Origin: Pseudomonadota bacterium
GTDB taxonomy: Bacteria; Desulfobacterota; Desulfobulbia; Desulfobulbales; CALZHT01
Direction: 5' to 3'
Assembly: GCA_018823135.1 (NCBI GenBank)
Contig: JAHJJF010000031.1
Coordinates: forward strand, 1-63,728
Length of the DNA: 63,728 bases
Below, in pieces: positions 47,665-57,807 of the stretch. The notes under the pieces are model-generated. The model saw only the letters and a program-made list of their open reading frames with translations. It was not told the origin of the DNA and ran no database searches. The stretch's first letter is position 1. The number at the start of each line of letters is the position of its first letter. The position numbers were made by a program, and so were the translations under genes.

Positions 47665-48585
47665 ATGGTCGATCCCTCTGACTCTGATTTCCCTGAAGCA
47701 TCGGAAGACACCTCTATCGGCCTTGATACGGACTGGGGCGAAGACTGGGAATCCGCTTTTCAAGCTGAAGACCAGATGTTCGGTACTGACAGCGGACTTG
47801 ACGACGGAAACGACAAATTTTTCCTTGAGGACACTGATGGCACCACGGATCCCCTTGCCAAATCTCAAGATGAAGACCAAAGCGACCCCACGGCCGGCAC
47901 ATCATTTTCCGACAGGTCTATCGGAATTATAACCGGAGACGCTCCCCCGACGTTCAACCAACTCCGGCAGCTCTTCACCATATATTTTATCAACCGATAT
48001 CAAACAGGAAAAGCCTGGCTCCATTCCCTCCCCCCCTTAAAACGCATTGCTGTTGGAACTTCAGCCTCAGCCGGCGTTATTCTTCTGCTGGCGGGACTTA
48101 TCTTTATTTTTTCCGGTTCTGATCAAGAGGTAAACCAGCAAATTGCCTCAAGCGTTTCAACGGATATACCTTCGGTTACTTCTTCAAACACTGCCGCTGA
48201 ATCTTCGTTGTCCGAATCCGTCAACGCCAGCTCCACTCTGGAAGAACAGCCTCAAATTATCGAACCTGTAGCAAAACAAAAATGGCACTTTTCCTCGTTC
48301 ATCATCCCGGCTTCAATCAATAATCAAGAAAAAGACATTGCCTTCATAATTGTCGATCTTACCTTCCTGGTGGGAGTGACTGATGAAGACGAGCTTCCCG
48401 ACGATAAAAGATCCTTTGTCAGAGAAATTGTGTACCATTTTTACATTAACCGCCCTTACTACGAATTAAATCGTTACTCCCTTGCCCGTGGAGAAATGGG
48501 ACGCAAACTCATGGACTGGATCAAAAAGCAATGGCCCGACACCCCTATTCAAAATGTGCAATTTGATAAATACCAAGTGTCCTGA
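47665..48585 (+). CDS. FliL-like membrane protein downstream of cheY
   Basis: The 306-residue protein has an acidic N-terminal region of about 120 residues with EDWESAFQAED (26-36), one membrane helix (about 127-151), a Ser/Thr-rich linker and a C-terminal domain whose final part (KRSFVREIVYHFYINRPYYEL..​.IKKQWPDTPIQNVQFDKYQV, about 248-305) parallels the end of FliL. The topology equals FliL (acidic cytoplasmic tail, single helix, periplasmic domain). It is probably co-transcribed with cheY. Calling it a second FliL is an inference from weak similarity. Confidence 0.6.
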   Translation: MVDPSDSDFPEASEDTSIGLDTDWGEDWESAFQAEDQMFGTDSGLDDGNDKFFLEDTDGTTDPLAKSQDEDQSDPTAGTSFSDRSIGIITGDAPPTFNQLRQLFTIYFINRYQTGKAWLHSLPPLKRIAVGTSASAGVILLLAGLIFIFSGSDQEVNQQIASSVSTDIPSVTSSNTAAESSLSESVNASSTLEEQPQIIEPVAKQKWHFSSFIIPASINNQEKDIAFIIVDLTFLVGVTDEDELPDDKRSFVREIVYHFYINRPYYELNRYSLARGEMGRKLMDWIKKQWPDTPIQNVQFDKYQVS

Positions 48586-48651
48586 ACAAAAAAACACCCT
48601 CGCTTAATTCTACACATTTCCGTAATAAAATTTTCAACCCTTGCACGCATA

Positions 48652-48669
48652 TGTCACAATTTCGTGACA
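48652..48669 (+). promoter_or_regulatory. Dyad upstream of amtB sigma-54 promoter
   Basis: TGTCACAATTTCGTGACA is a 6-6-6 inverted repeat about 80 bases before the -24 element of the first amtB promoter, a position suited to an enhancer-binding protein such as NtrC, or to a CRP/FNR-family regulator. Identity of the protein is unknown. Confidence 0.4.
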
Positions 48670-48747
48670 AACTAAACCACCCCCGCCCTCTCCGCAAAAC
48701 AAACAAAACCTTTTAATTCCAACCAGTTAAATCATTATTTTCTTTTC

Positions 48748-48762
48748 TGGCACGAATGATGC
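48748..48762 (+). promoter_or_regulatory. Sigma-54 promoter of first amtB
   Basis: TGGCACGAATGATGC has a perfect -24 half and GG/GC ten bases apart (48749-48750 and 48761-48762). Start would be near 48773, giving a leader of about 165 bases to the ATG at 48939. Confidence 0.75.
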
Positions 48763-48938
48763 CTTATAAAATAATTTAATTACCACTCAATTTTAGCCAG
48801 GAAAGTCCAAAACATGGAGATACCGTGAAGACGACATTTGCCCTGAAATTCGATGGTAATCACATAAAATAATGAGCTTTCAAACTAAGGCTACTTAGTT
48901 AACTTTTTTGAACAAGAAAAGCAAAAAGGGGTATTCCA

Positions 48939-50156
48939 ATGATTAATACAGGCGATACGGCATTCATGCTTGTGGCAACTGCGATGGTTATGCTCATGAC
49001 TCCAGGTCTGGCCCTCTTTTACGGCGGCCTTGTCCGGTCGAAAAACGTTTTAGCCACGATAATGCAGAGCTTTATCTGCCTTGGCATAATCTCGGTGATC
49101 TGGGTTATATACGGATACTCCCTTTCCTTCGGTCCCGATGTCGGCGGTTTTATAGGCAACCTGCAATTCTTCGGCCTTAAAGGCGTCGGATTAACCCCCG
49201 GACCTTATTCGGAAACAATACCAGATCTTCTCTTTGTGGCCTTTCAATTGATGTTTGCGGTTATTACCCCGGCGCTTATTACCGGAGCCTTTGCCGAACG
49301 AATGAAATTTTCGGCATTCTTACTGTTTACAATACTCTGGAGCACATTCGTCTATTTCCCGGTTTGTCACTGGGTGTGGGGCGGGGGCTGGCTTGGAAGT
49401 CATGGCGCACTGGATTTTGCCGGTGGCACAGTCATCCACATAAACTCCGGGGCCGCGGCCCTTGTCGCCGTGCTGGTTATTGGTAAACGAAAGGGCTGGG
49501 GCAAAGATTCCTTTCATCCCCATAACCTGACTATGACCATTCTCGGCGCCGGGCTTCTTTGGTTCGGCTGGTTCGGATTCAATGCAGGAAGCTCCCTTGC
49601 GGCAGGCGAGCTCGCCGTCCTGGCATTCTTCACCACTCAGGTGGCCGCCGGAACCGCCGCCCTCTCCTGGGTTTTTGCAGAATGGGCTTTCCAGGGAAAG
49701 CCAACTACGCTGGGCGCAGTTTCCGGAGCATTAGCCGGACTCGTTGCCATCACCCCGGCAGCAGGCTTTGTCACCCCCATTTCTGCGATGATTATCGGTT
49801 TGGTTGCTGGCTCTCTGTGCTATGCCGGAGTTATATTAAAAAACAAATTAGGGTATGACGATGCCCTGGATGTAGTCGCCGTCCACGGCCTGGGTGGGCT
49901 CTGGGGAGCCCTTGCCACCGGACTCTTTGCCACTCTGGCAATAAATCCCGGCGGCGCAAACGGACTTTTCTACGGCAACCCAAAACTCTTAGCCATTCAG
50001 ACATACGGTGCCCTGGCAACAATTGCTTACTCTGTAATCATTACCTATATCATACTTAAAGTCATTCAAGTCCTTGTCGGACTCCGGGTTGATGAAGACG
50101 AAGAAACACAAGGACTCGACTTAACCCAACACAGCGAAAGCGGCTATATGATATAA
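48939..50156 (+). CDS. amtB: Ammonium transporter AmtB (copy 1)
   Basis: The 405-residue channel has about eleven membrane helices and the Amt signatures: TPGLALFYGGLVRSKNVL, DFAGGTVIHINSGAAALVA with the first pore His, and VVAVHGLGGLWGALATGLFA with the second pore His. It has no signal peptide, as for several short bacterial Amt proteins. It sits behind a sigma-54 promoter, pointing to nitrogen-limitation control. A second amtB follows after 265 bases. The pair looks like an old duplication: the start (MINTGDTAF) and the length are the same. Confidence 0.95.
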   Translation: MINTGDTAFMLVATAMVMLMTPGLALFYGGLVRSKNVLATIMQSFICLGIISVIWVIYGYSLSFGPDVGGFIGNLQFFGLKGVGLTPGPYSETIPDLLFVAFQLMFAVITPALITGAFAERMKFSAFLLFTILWSTFVYFPVCHWVWGGGWLGSHGALDFAGGTVIHINSGAAALVAVLVIGKRKGWGKDSFHPHNLTMTILGAGLLWFGWFGFNAGSSLAAGELAVLAFFTTQVAAGTAALSWVFAEWAFQGKPTTLGAVSGALAGLVAITPAAGFVTPISAMIIGLVAGSLCYAGVILKNKLGYDDALDVVAVHGLGGLWGALATGLFATLAINPGGANGLFYGNPKLLAIQTYGALATIAYSVIITYIILKVIQVLVGLRVDEDEETQGLDLTQHSESGYMI

Positions 50157-50351
50157 CGACAGTTTAATTGCTCGCAAAAGCCCTGCAAGCAGTATGAACA
50201 ATCTTGCGCAAAGAAAACGCCCCGAGTTGAACATTTTTGTTAAAAAAATGATTTTATTTACAGATATGTAACATGTTGCTCTATCAACGAGATGCTCATT
50301 AAATACAGAATAGGTAATATAAACAGTAGATTACCAAACACTGTCAATCTC

Positions 50352-50366
50352 TGGCACATTTATTGA
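50352..50366 (+). promoter_or_regulatory. Degenerate sigma-54-like site before second amtB
   Basis: TGGCACATTTATTGA has a good -24 half, but the -12 dinucleotide is GA instead of GC at the correct ten-base spacing. It lies about 70 bases before the second amtB start. Confidence 0.4.
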
Positions 50367-50421
50367 TTATACTCCTGCTTTAATTGCCACATCAGAGAAA
50401 TTACACCAGGAGCAAATCAAA

Positions 50422-51639
50422 ATGATCAACACGGGTGACACAGCTTTCATCATGGCTGCAGCAGGACTTGTGCTGCTTATGACTCCCGGCCTTGCCCTTT
50501 TTTACGGAGGCATGGTCAGAAGCAAAAACGTCCTTGGAACAATCCTTCAGAGCTTTATCATGATTTCGCTGATCAGTCTGGAGTGGGTGTATGTTGGATA
50601 CAGCATGTCTTTTGGCCCGGATCTGGGCGGATTTGTCGGAGATCTTTCCTGGTTTGCCCTGCAGGGTATCGGCACAGAACCAAGTTTGGTTTATGCAACG
50701 ACAATTCCGCAGATTGTATTCATGATCTACCAATGCATGTTCGCAGTGATAACTCCGGCTTTAATCACCGGCGCATTTGCCGAGCGCATGAAGTTTGGCC
50801 CGTTTATCCTGTTTTCCCTTGCCTGGGCCATTCTCGTCTATAACCCGGTCTGCCATTGGATATGGGGTGGGGGCTGGCTTGGAGCCCGGGGTGTTCTGGA
50901 CTTTGCAGGAGGACTTGTTGTTCACATGACCTGTGGCTCGGCTGCACTGGCAGCGTGCCTTGTTCTGGGTCCGAGAAAAGGCTATGGAAAAGAAAGTTTT
51001 ATGCCACATAATCTTCCCATGACCCTAATGGGGACCGGCCTTTTGTGGTTTGGCTGGTTCGGCTTTAATGGTGGCAGCGCCCTGGCTGCAAATGGTATCG
51101 CAGCCTCTGCTTTTGTCGCCACCCACCTTGCCGGCATGGCTGGCATGGCGATGTGGGTTATCGTTGAAAAAATCCATCGCGGCAAGCCAACCACACTTGG
51201 CGCCGCATCCGGTGCAATAGCAGGTCTTGCAACCATTACCCCGGCGGCTGGATTTGTCGGACCCAATGCGGCAATTTTAATCGGATTGCTGGCTGGCGCC
51301 GGATGCTATTACGCAGTTACCCTGAAGGGCCGGTTCGGCTATGATGACAGCCTCGATGTTGTCGGCATTCACGGAGTCGGTGGCTTGCTGGGAACCATAT
51401 GCCTGGGCATCTTCGCTTCTAAACTGGTTAATCCGGATGGGGCTGACGGGCTGCTTGCAGGCAATCCAGGTTTCCTGGGAACCCAGGCTTTCGGAATCGT
51501 CGTTGTTGGAGTTTACACTTTTGTAATAAGTTGGATTCTTCTCAAAGCTATCGACGTTGTTTGGGGGCTCAGACTTGCCGTAGAAGACGAATTAAGCGGC
51601 CTTGATCTGGCAGAACACAGTGAGACGGCTTACAACTAA
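50422..51639 (+). CDS. amtB: Ammonium transporter AmtB (copy 2)
   Basis: This 405-residue paralogue of the preceding gene keeps the Amt signature (TPGLALFYGGMVRSKNVLG) and both pore histidines (DFAGGLVVHMTCGSAALAA and DVVGIHGVGGLLG). GGAG lies about nine bases upstream of the ATG. It is followed after 86 bases by glnK, the classic amtB/glnK pairing in reverse order, so GlnK probably blocks this channel when nitrogen is plentiful. The two copies may differ in affinity or control. Confidence 0.95.
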   Translation: MINTGDTAFIMAAAGLVLLMTPGLALFYGGMVRSKNVLGTILQSFIMISLISLEWVYVGYSMSFGPDLGGFVGDLSWFALQGIGTEPSLVYATTIPQIVFMIYQCMFAVITPALITGAFAERMKFGPFILFSLAWAILVYNPVCHWIWGGGWLGARGVLDFAGGLVVHMTCGSAALAACLVLGPRKGYGKESFMPHNLPMTLMGTGLLWFGWFGFNGGSALAANGIAASAFVATHLAGMAGMAMWVIVEKIHRGKPTTLGAASGAIAGLATITPAAGFVGPNAAILIGLLAGAGCYYAVTLKGRFGYDDSLDVVGIHGVGGLLGTICLGIFASKLVNPDGADGLLAGNPGFLGTQAFGIVVVGVYTFVISWILLKAIDVVWGLRLAVEDELSGLDLAEHSETAYN

Positions 51640-51722
51640 AAAAAGAATGATTTGTTATTTGAATCATCACATGTCACAAACATACAGGAAGCGCTTTTTC
51701 ATCTGCAATTCACAAGGAGTAG

Positions 51723-52063
<341 letters not shown>

Positions 52064-52064
<1 letters not shown>

Positions 52065-54604
52065 TGCAGCCAAGCGCCATACGAGCCCGCCGTGAGGCCT
52101 TGGAAAATTTGTGGCGGCAGGGTCTGAGCGGCAAAGCGCTGCTTGAACGACATACCCTTATTATTGACGAACATCTCGCCGAGGCATTCTCCGCCTCCCC
52201 TGCTCATGCCGGCACCATGGCACTTGTTGCCGTGGGAGGATATGGACGGATAGAATTGTTCCCGTTTTCCGATATTGATCTGCTGCTTTTATACGAACCG
52301 GGCGACGAAAAAATACTCAATTCCGTTGCCGAAGCCATTTTATACCCTCTCTGGGATGCAGGCCTTGACGTTGGGCACAGCGTCAGGACAGCAGACGCCT
52401 GCCTGAGTGATGCCGAGAATGATTTTTTTCTCCAGGTCTCCCTCCTTGACTCCCGCCTCATTGCCGGATCGGATAAACTTTTTTCCACACTGCTTGACAA
52501 TTACCACCAGGCTTTCATCAAGGGCCGCAGAAACGAATTTCTTCAGCAGATTGTGACACATCGGATTACTCGGCACCGCCTTTTCGGCCTGCACAGCTAT
52601 TTGCTTGAACCCAATGTCAAAGTATGCCGCGGCGGGCTAAGGGATATTCAGTCCATGCAGTGGACGGCAAGAGTACTCTTCGGGATGAAATCCTTATCCG
52701 ATTTACAGGAAGCGGGAATCCTGACCGATATCGAGCATTCGGAAGTCAGCGCCGCCTGGGACAACCTCATCAGGATCCGAAACCGCCTGCATTACATCAG
52801 CGGCAGAAAAAACGACCAGCTATTTTTCGAACATCAGGAACAAACAGCCGAAGCACTCGGTTACGCCACCTCAAACGGCGTGCTGGGGGTGGAAAAATTC
52901 ATGGGCGAAGTGCATGCCGGCCTTAAAACCATTGCCCAAACCGCTGACATCTTCTTTGAACATGCGGAAGACTCTGTTTCCATGGTAACCCGCACTGCAG
53001 ATACCATCGACCTGCACCCGGGGATTTCTTTGCAGAACGGCAGCATCCATCTCACCGATAAATCCCTGCTCGCCGGCAATCATGACTATTTCATGTTGAT
53101 TTTTTTATTTGCGGCAAGGAACAACGTCCCTGTTCATTATTGGACCCGCAAGGCAATCCGCGCCAACCACCATTTGCTCTCTGAAAAAGATAGATGTTCC
53201 AGTACCATTGCCCGCAGTTTGCTGGAAATCCTCACATCCCAACCTGACCCGCTCAACACCTTGATTTCCATGCTGGAAACAGGAGTGATGACATCTTACA
53301 TCCCTGAACTTCAGGAAGTTGCCTCCCTGAGTCAGCACGATGTATATCACACCCTGACCGTTGACCGGCACCTTCTGCAGACCGTCTCGGAACTCCACCG
53401 CCTGGCAGCAGAAGAGCCGTTATTCCAGCGAATAAAGGCAAAGCATGTTCTGTTCATCGCAGGTCTCCTGCATGACATCGGCAAAGGAAGCGGCGCAGAC
53501 CACTCCGAGAAAGGTGCGGAACTTGCCGCCGCCATCGGCACCAGGCTCCATCTCCCGCAAGACGAGCTGGATCTCCTGATTTTCCTCATCAAAAACCATC
53601 TGTTCCTTGCCAAAATGTCACAACGCCGCGACCTTGAGGATGAATCCTTCATCCCCCACTGCGCAAGACTCCTGGAAACCACAGAAAGACTTACGACCCT
53701 CTATATCCTGACAATTGCCGATGCAAAAGCCACTGGTCCCTCCGCTTGGAGTAACTGGAAATCCGCCCTCCTGCTGGAATTGTATCTTCGTGTTTCAAAC
53801 CATCTGGTTCAGGACACCCAGGGCATGCCGGATCCTTCCCAAGGTGCCGCCTGGATGCGAACTCAAGTCGCGAAACTCTTTTCCGCGCCTCGAGAAAAAC
53901 TCATTGAAGCTTTGCCGGAAAACTACCTTCTGGTCTTTACTCCTGAGGAGATTGCCCGCCACATCAGCTTGAAGGATCAACTCACCAATGCCGCCGCAGT
54001 CCATGCCGAAGAACAACCCGCCAGCTGGACAGTCACCGTGATCTCCACCGATGCCACCGGACTTCTCGCCCGCATCTGCGGGGCGCTGGCCCTGCACAAT
54101 CTGTCAATCAATCAGGCCAACATATTCACCTGGCCGGACGGCACGGTTGTTGATGTGTTTGAGGTGCGGAGCACAATGGGCAACTCCTTCAGCGAACAGA
54201 ACTGGGACCTCCTGGAACAGGATCTTAACAGCGCGATCAGCGGCAGAATGGGGCTTCCCCACAGGCTTGCGGAAAAATACCGTGACATGAAATACTTCAG
54301 AAAAAAAGGCACCGGCATTCGTGCCTCAGCCAAGGTCGTGATTGACAATTCGATTTCCGCCCATGCCACGGTCATCGAAATCTATGCCCAGGATCATCCG
54401 AAACTCCTCTATGACATCACCCGCACCCTGGCAGATTTCGAAATAACCATCACCCATGCCAAAATCAGCACGGCAGTTGATCAGATTGTTGATGTATTTT
54501 ACGCCTGCGACAGCTATAAAAGGAAATTGACCGAACCGGAACTGCAACAGGAGCTTCATGCAGCGCTTCTGTATGTTGCCGAGAAACGAAACACCCTTGA
54601 ATAA
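52064..54604 (+). CDS. glnD: Bifunctional PII uridylyltransferase/uridylyl-removing enzyme GlnD
   Basis: The 846-residue enzyme adds or removes UMP on PII Tyr51 according to glutamine. It has the nucleotidyltransferase motif GGYGRIELFPFSDIDLLLL (about 59-77), a second NT-linked region, an HD domain with His470-Asp471 (HDIGKG), and two C-terminal ACT domains (about 655-720 and 765-840). All catalytic motifs are present. Directly after glnK. Confidence 0.96.
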
Positions 54605-54663
54605 ACCACAATAATGTAATTAATATCTGAAGATATAACAAATGTGTAGTCATGGCAATGGCA

Positions 54664-54678
54664 CTGAAATCGTTTCAG
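54664..54678 (+). promoter_or_regulatory. Dyad upstream of glnN sigma-54 promoter
   Basis: CTGAAATCGTTTCAG is a perfect 6-3-6 dyad about 50 bases before the -24 element. It could be an enhancer or repressor site. It differs from the dyad upstream of the first amtB. Confidence 0.35.
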
Positions 54679-54726
54679 CAAACAGAAAGCATATAAAAAC
54701 AAACAGATAACAACTCCCCTTGCCTC

Positions 54727-54741
54727 TGGCATTTATTTTGC
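54727..54741 (+). promoter_or_regulatory. Sigma-54 promoter of glnN
   Basis: TGGCATTTATTTTGC has GG (54728-54729) and GC (54740-54741) ten bases apart. Start would be near 54752, about 157 bases before the glnN ATG. The rest of the 54605-54908 gap holds no gene. Confidence 0.7.
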
Positions 54742-54908
54742 AAAACCTTAACCTAAATTATTCTTTTCCGAACCAAATGAACAAATACCGAACAGGGCAG
54801 CAACTCATATCAGTTCATCCAGCCGACTTTTCGAAAGAATTGAGTTGTTCAAGATCTTTTTGAGTGCGCCAAAAAAATTTTCAGTCAAAACACAAAACGG
54901 AGGAAAAA

Positions 54909-57044
54909 ATGGATACCAACTGTGATTGCGGAAGCTGCCAGAATAGCGGCAAGATAGATGTCCCGGCTATCTTCGGCGTCAATGTCTTTAACGAAAGATT
55001 AATGAAGGAAAGGCTGCCGAAAGATACTTTCAAGGCACTGAAACAAACCATTGAGATGGGCGCGTCGCTCAAACCGGAAGTTGCCGCAGTGGTGGCCAAC
55101 GCCATGAAGGACTGGGCCATCGAAAAGGGCGCCACCCACTATACCCACTGGTTCCAACCGCTCACCGGCGCCACCGCAGAAAAACACGACTCGTTTATTT
55201 CGCCCACCGATGACGGCGGCGTAATCATGGAGTTTTCCGGCAAGCAGCTCATCCAGGGTGAACCGGACGCCTCATCATTCCCCAGCGGCGGCCTGCGAGC
55301 CACATTCGAGGCCCGCGGCTACACCGCTTGGGACTGCACCTCCCCCGCTTTTCTCAAAGAAGACGCCGCCAGCAATGTTACCCTGACCATCCCCACGGTT
55401 TTCTGCTCCTATGGTGGGGAAGCCCTGGACAAGAAAACCCCGTTGCTCCGCTCCATGGAAGTGGTTTCCAAACAGACCCTCAGGGTGCTCAAGGCAATGG
55501 GCAACACCACCGCCACCCGAGTTATTCCTACGGTGGGACCCGAACAGGAATATTTTCTGGTGGACAAAGGGTATTACATGGAACGGCTTGACCTGATGAC
55601 TTGCGGCCGAGCCCTGTTCGGCGCCCCCGCGCCAAAAGGCCAGGAGCTTGAAGATCAATACTTCGGCTCCATCAAAGATCGCGTCTCCGCCTATATGCGG
55701 GATCTTGACGTCGAACTCTGGAAGATGGGAATCTCCTCCAAGACCAAACACAATGAGGTTGCCCCGGCCCAGTTCGAAATGGCGCCGGTTTTCGGCACCA
55801 CCAACGTTGCTGCCGACCACAACCAGTTGGTCATGGAAACCATGCAGAAAGTAGCGCTCCGCCATAACATGGTCTGCCTGCTGCACGAAAAGCCCTATGC
55901 CGGCGTCAACGGCTCGGGCAAGCACAACAACTGGTCGCTGAGCACCGACGATGGAATGAATCTGCTTGAACCGGGCCATACCCCCCATGACAACGCCCAG
56001 TTTCTGGTGGTCCTGAGTGCTCTTATTAAAGCAGTAGACACTCACGCCGACATCATGCGCGCAACCTGCGCCAGTTCCGGCAACGATCATCGCCTGGGCG
56101 CCAACGAGGCGCCGCCGGCGATCATCTCGATTTTCCTGGGCGAAGAACTCACCGACATTCTCCACAAACTCGCCAAGGGCGAAAAGGCCACCAGCAAGGT
56201 AGCCGACGCCATGAAGGTCGGGGTCGACTCCCTGCCGGTGTTTCCCAAGGACAATACCGACCGGAACCGCACCTCACCCTTTGCCTTTACCGGCAACAAA
56301 TTTGAATTCCGGATGCTCGGCTCCTCGCAGTCAATATCCGGACCCAACGTTGCCCTGAACACCATCGTGGCAGAGGCCCTGGACGAAATCGCCACCAGGT
56401 TGGAGAAGGCCAAAAACATCAACGCCGAAATCCAGGCGATCATTAAGGACGCAGTAATCAACCACGGCCGGATCATCTTCAATGGCGACAACTACTCCGA
56501 TACCTGGGCCCAGGAAGCAAAAAAACGCGGTCTACCGAACACCGGAAACACTGTGGACGCCCTCGCCGCCTTTGTCACCCCGAAATGCATCAAACTCTTT
56601 GAGAAATACAAGGTACTTTCCAAGGAGGAACTGCATTCCCGCTACGACATTTACCTTGAACAATATGCCAAGCATATAAACATCGAGTCGCAGACCGCCA
56701 TGCAGATGGTACACCGGCTGTTCATCCCGGCGGCGATCAGCTTCATCACCGAACTGGGCTCCTCGATCAATGTTGTCGGCAAGGAACACTCCACCGTCCA
56801 GAAGGAAATCCTGGGTAAAGTGGCCAAGCTGCTCGAATCGGCCAGCAAACAACTCGCTAAGCTCGAAGCTGCAACCGCCAAAGCCCAGTCAACTACAGGC
56901 GTTCCGAAGCAGGCTGCCGCCTTCCGTGACAATGTAACGACCGCGCTTGCCGCGCTCCGCACCGACATTGACGCACTGGAATCAATCATGCCGGCCGACC
57001 TCTGGCCGGTGCCGGTTTACAGTGATCTGCTGTTCAAGCTGTAA
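54909..57044 (+). CDS. glnN: Glutamine synthetase type III (GlnN)
   Basis: The 711-residue enzyme makes glutamine from glutamate, ammonia and ATP. GSIII features are present: the N-terminal [54 protein letters not shown], the ATP-site stretch [12 protein letters not shown] and [19 protein letters not shown] lies about six bases before ATG 54909; an ATG 15 codons upstream lacks one. A strong terminator follows. Regulation is likely at transcription by sigma-54; GSIII lacks the adenylylation site of type I enzymes. Confidence 0.96.
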   Translation: MDTNCDCGSCQNSGKIDVPAIFGVNVFNERLMKERLPKDTFKALKQTIEMGASLKPEVAAVVANAMKDWAIEKGATHYTHWFQPLTGATAEKHDSFISPTDDGGVIMEFSGKQLIQGEPDASSFPSGGLRATFEARGYTAWDCTSPAFLKEDAASNVTLTIPTVFCSYGGEALDKKTPLLRSMEVVSKQTLRVLKAMGNTTATRVIPTVGPEQEYFLVDKGYYMERLDLMTCGRALFGAPAPKGQELEDQYFGSIKDRVSAYMRDLDVELWKMGISSKTKHNEVAPAQFEMAPVFGTTNVAADHNQLVMETMQKVALRHNMVCLLHEKPYAGVNGSGKHNNWSLSTDDGMNLLEPGHTPHDNAQFLVVLSALIKAVDTHADIMRATCASSGNDHRLGANEAPPAIISIFLGEELTDILHKLAKGEKATSKVADAMKVGVDSLPVFPKDNTDRNRTSPFAFTGNKFEFRMLGSSQSISGPNVALNTIVAEALDEIATRLEKAKNINAEIQAIIKDAVINHGRIIFNGDNYSDTWAQEAKKRGLPNTGNTVDALAAFVTPKCIKLFEKYKVLSKEELHSRYDIYLEQYAKHINIESQTAMQMVHRLFIPAAISFITELGSSINVVGKEHSTVQKEILGKVAKLLESASKQLAKLEAATAKAQSTTGVPKQAAAFRDNVTTALAALRTDIDALESIMPADLWPVPVYSDLLFKL

Positions 57045-57075
57045 GCCACTCTTCGCACCAGGTCTCAGTACCAGA

Positions 57076-57105
57076 AACGGGGCTCATCATGAGCCCCGTT
57101 TTTTC
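57076..57105 (+). terminator. Intrinsic terminator of glnN
   Basis: A 12-base-pair perfect dyad centred on 57088 (left arm AACGGGGCTCAT, right arm ATGAGCCCCGTT) is followed by TTTTC, 31 bases after the glnN stop. Confidence 0.9.
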
Positions 57106-57305
57106 TTGATTTAATCTGTTATCCCTCTACACTATTCTCAGATTGCACCCACTGTGCTGCCGGCAAGCGCCTGAACAGGTTTTCCTGGTATCCACATGCC
57201 GCTGGATCTGCTTCAACAAGCCCTGCAATCCCGTGTGTCATCAAACATGCCACTCCTGTGATACTCTAAACCAGATGATTTTCCAGAAACCCAGGAGGAC
57301 CGATA

Positions 57306-57431
57306 ATGACTAAAAATGAAATCCTTAAAATTGTTGAAAAACACAACATAAACTTTTTCCGTCTGCAGTTCGTCGATATCAACGGCTTCATGAAAAATGT
57401 CGCGATTCCGCGGAGGCAACAGTCTGATTGA
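57306..57431 (+). pseudogene. glnA: 5' remnant of type I glutamine synthetase gene
   Basis: A 41-codon frame begins with a strong AGGAGG ribosome binding site and encodes MTKNEILKIVEKHNINFFRL followed by QFVDINGFMKNVAIP, which matches the N-terminal beta-grasp start of GlnA (FIRLQFTDI.G..KNV.IP). It ends abruptly in RRQQSD and TGA. The next 200 bases do not continue GlnA in any frame, so the gene was truncated by deletion. Such a perfect start beside the intact glnN suggests replacement of one GS type by another. Confidence 0.7.
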
Positions 57432-57620
57432 GTTGTGATAACAAAGAAAACTACAGGGTAAGAAATTACATATTTGAAAGAGTTGGATGATCAAAAAAAA
57501 TCCAAACCCTGATCGGAATATTTCTTGCGTCATGTTGGCTGAAGATACAAAGAAAAAAGGGTGCCGCTGCAGTAGATTTGACAAAGTCGGCCCAGGAAAC
57601 AACCCAGAAAACTAACTGTT

Positions 57621-57643
57621 TTGCATTCAAAGAGATAACGAGG
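57621..57643 (+). repeat. Second copy of 23-bp repeat
   Basis: Identical to 32011-32033. It sits between the glnA remnant and the long palindromic element at 57663-57807. A 23-base identity twice in 64 kb is not expected by chance. Confidence 0.65.
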
Positions 57644-57662
57644 CGGCAAGGGATTTTTTATG

Positions 57663-57807
57663 CTGAGGTTAGCGCAGACCTGGATGTGTCACGGGTTCAG
57701 CTGGCTGGAGATGCGAGAGTCAAATGAATACGCTATACAATAGTATGCGGATTCATTTGACCCGAAGCAGATTCGGACTGATCAACCCGTGACACTTCCA
57801 GGCCTCA
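57663..57807. repeat. Long palindromic element between glnA remnant and PhoU-like gene
   Basis: CCTGGATGTGTCACGGGTT (57679-57697) pairs with AACCCGTGACACTTCCAGG (57784-57802) with one mismatch; CTGAGG (57663) pairs with CCTCAG (57802-57807). Inside, GTCAAATGAATACGC (about 57719) pairs with GCGGATTCATTTGAC (about 57747). The right end includes the stop codon of the PhoU-like gene. It may be a mobile-element remnant or a folded RNA/terminator. Confidence 0.65.

Noticed and set aside
57213-57602. 129-codon minus-strand frame
   Set aside because: Antisense to the glnA remnant and its flank, no domain recognised, no clear ribosome binding site.
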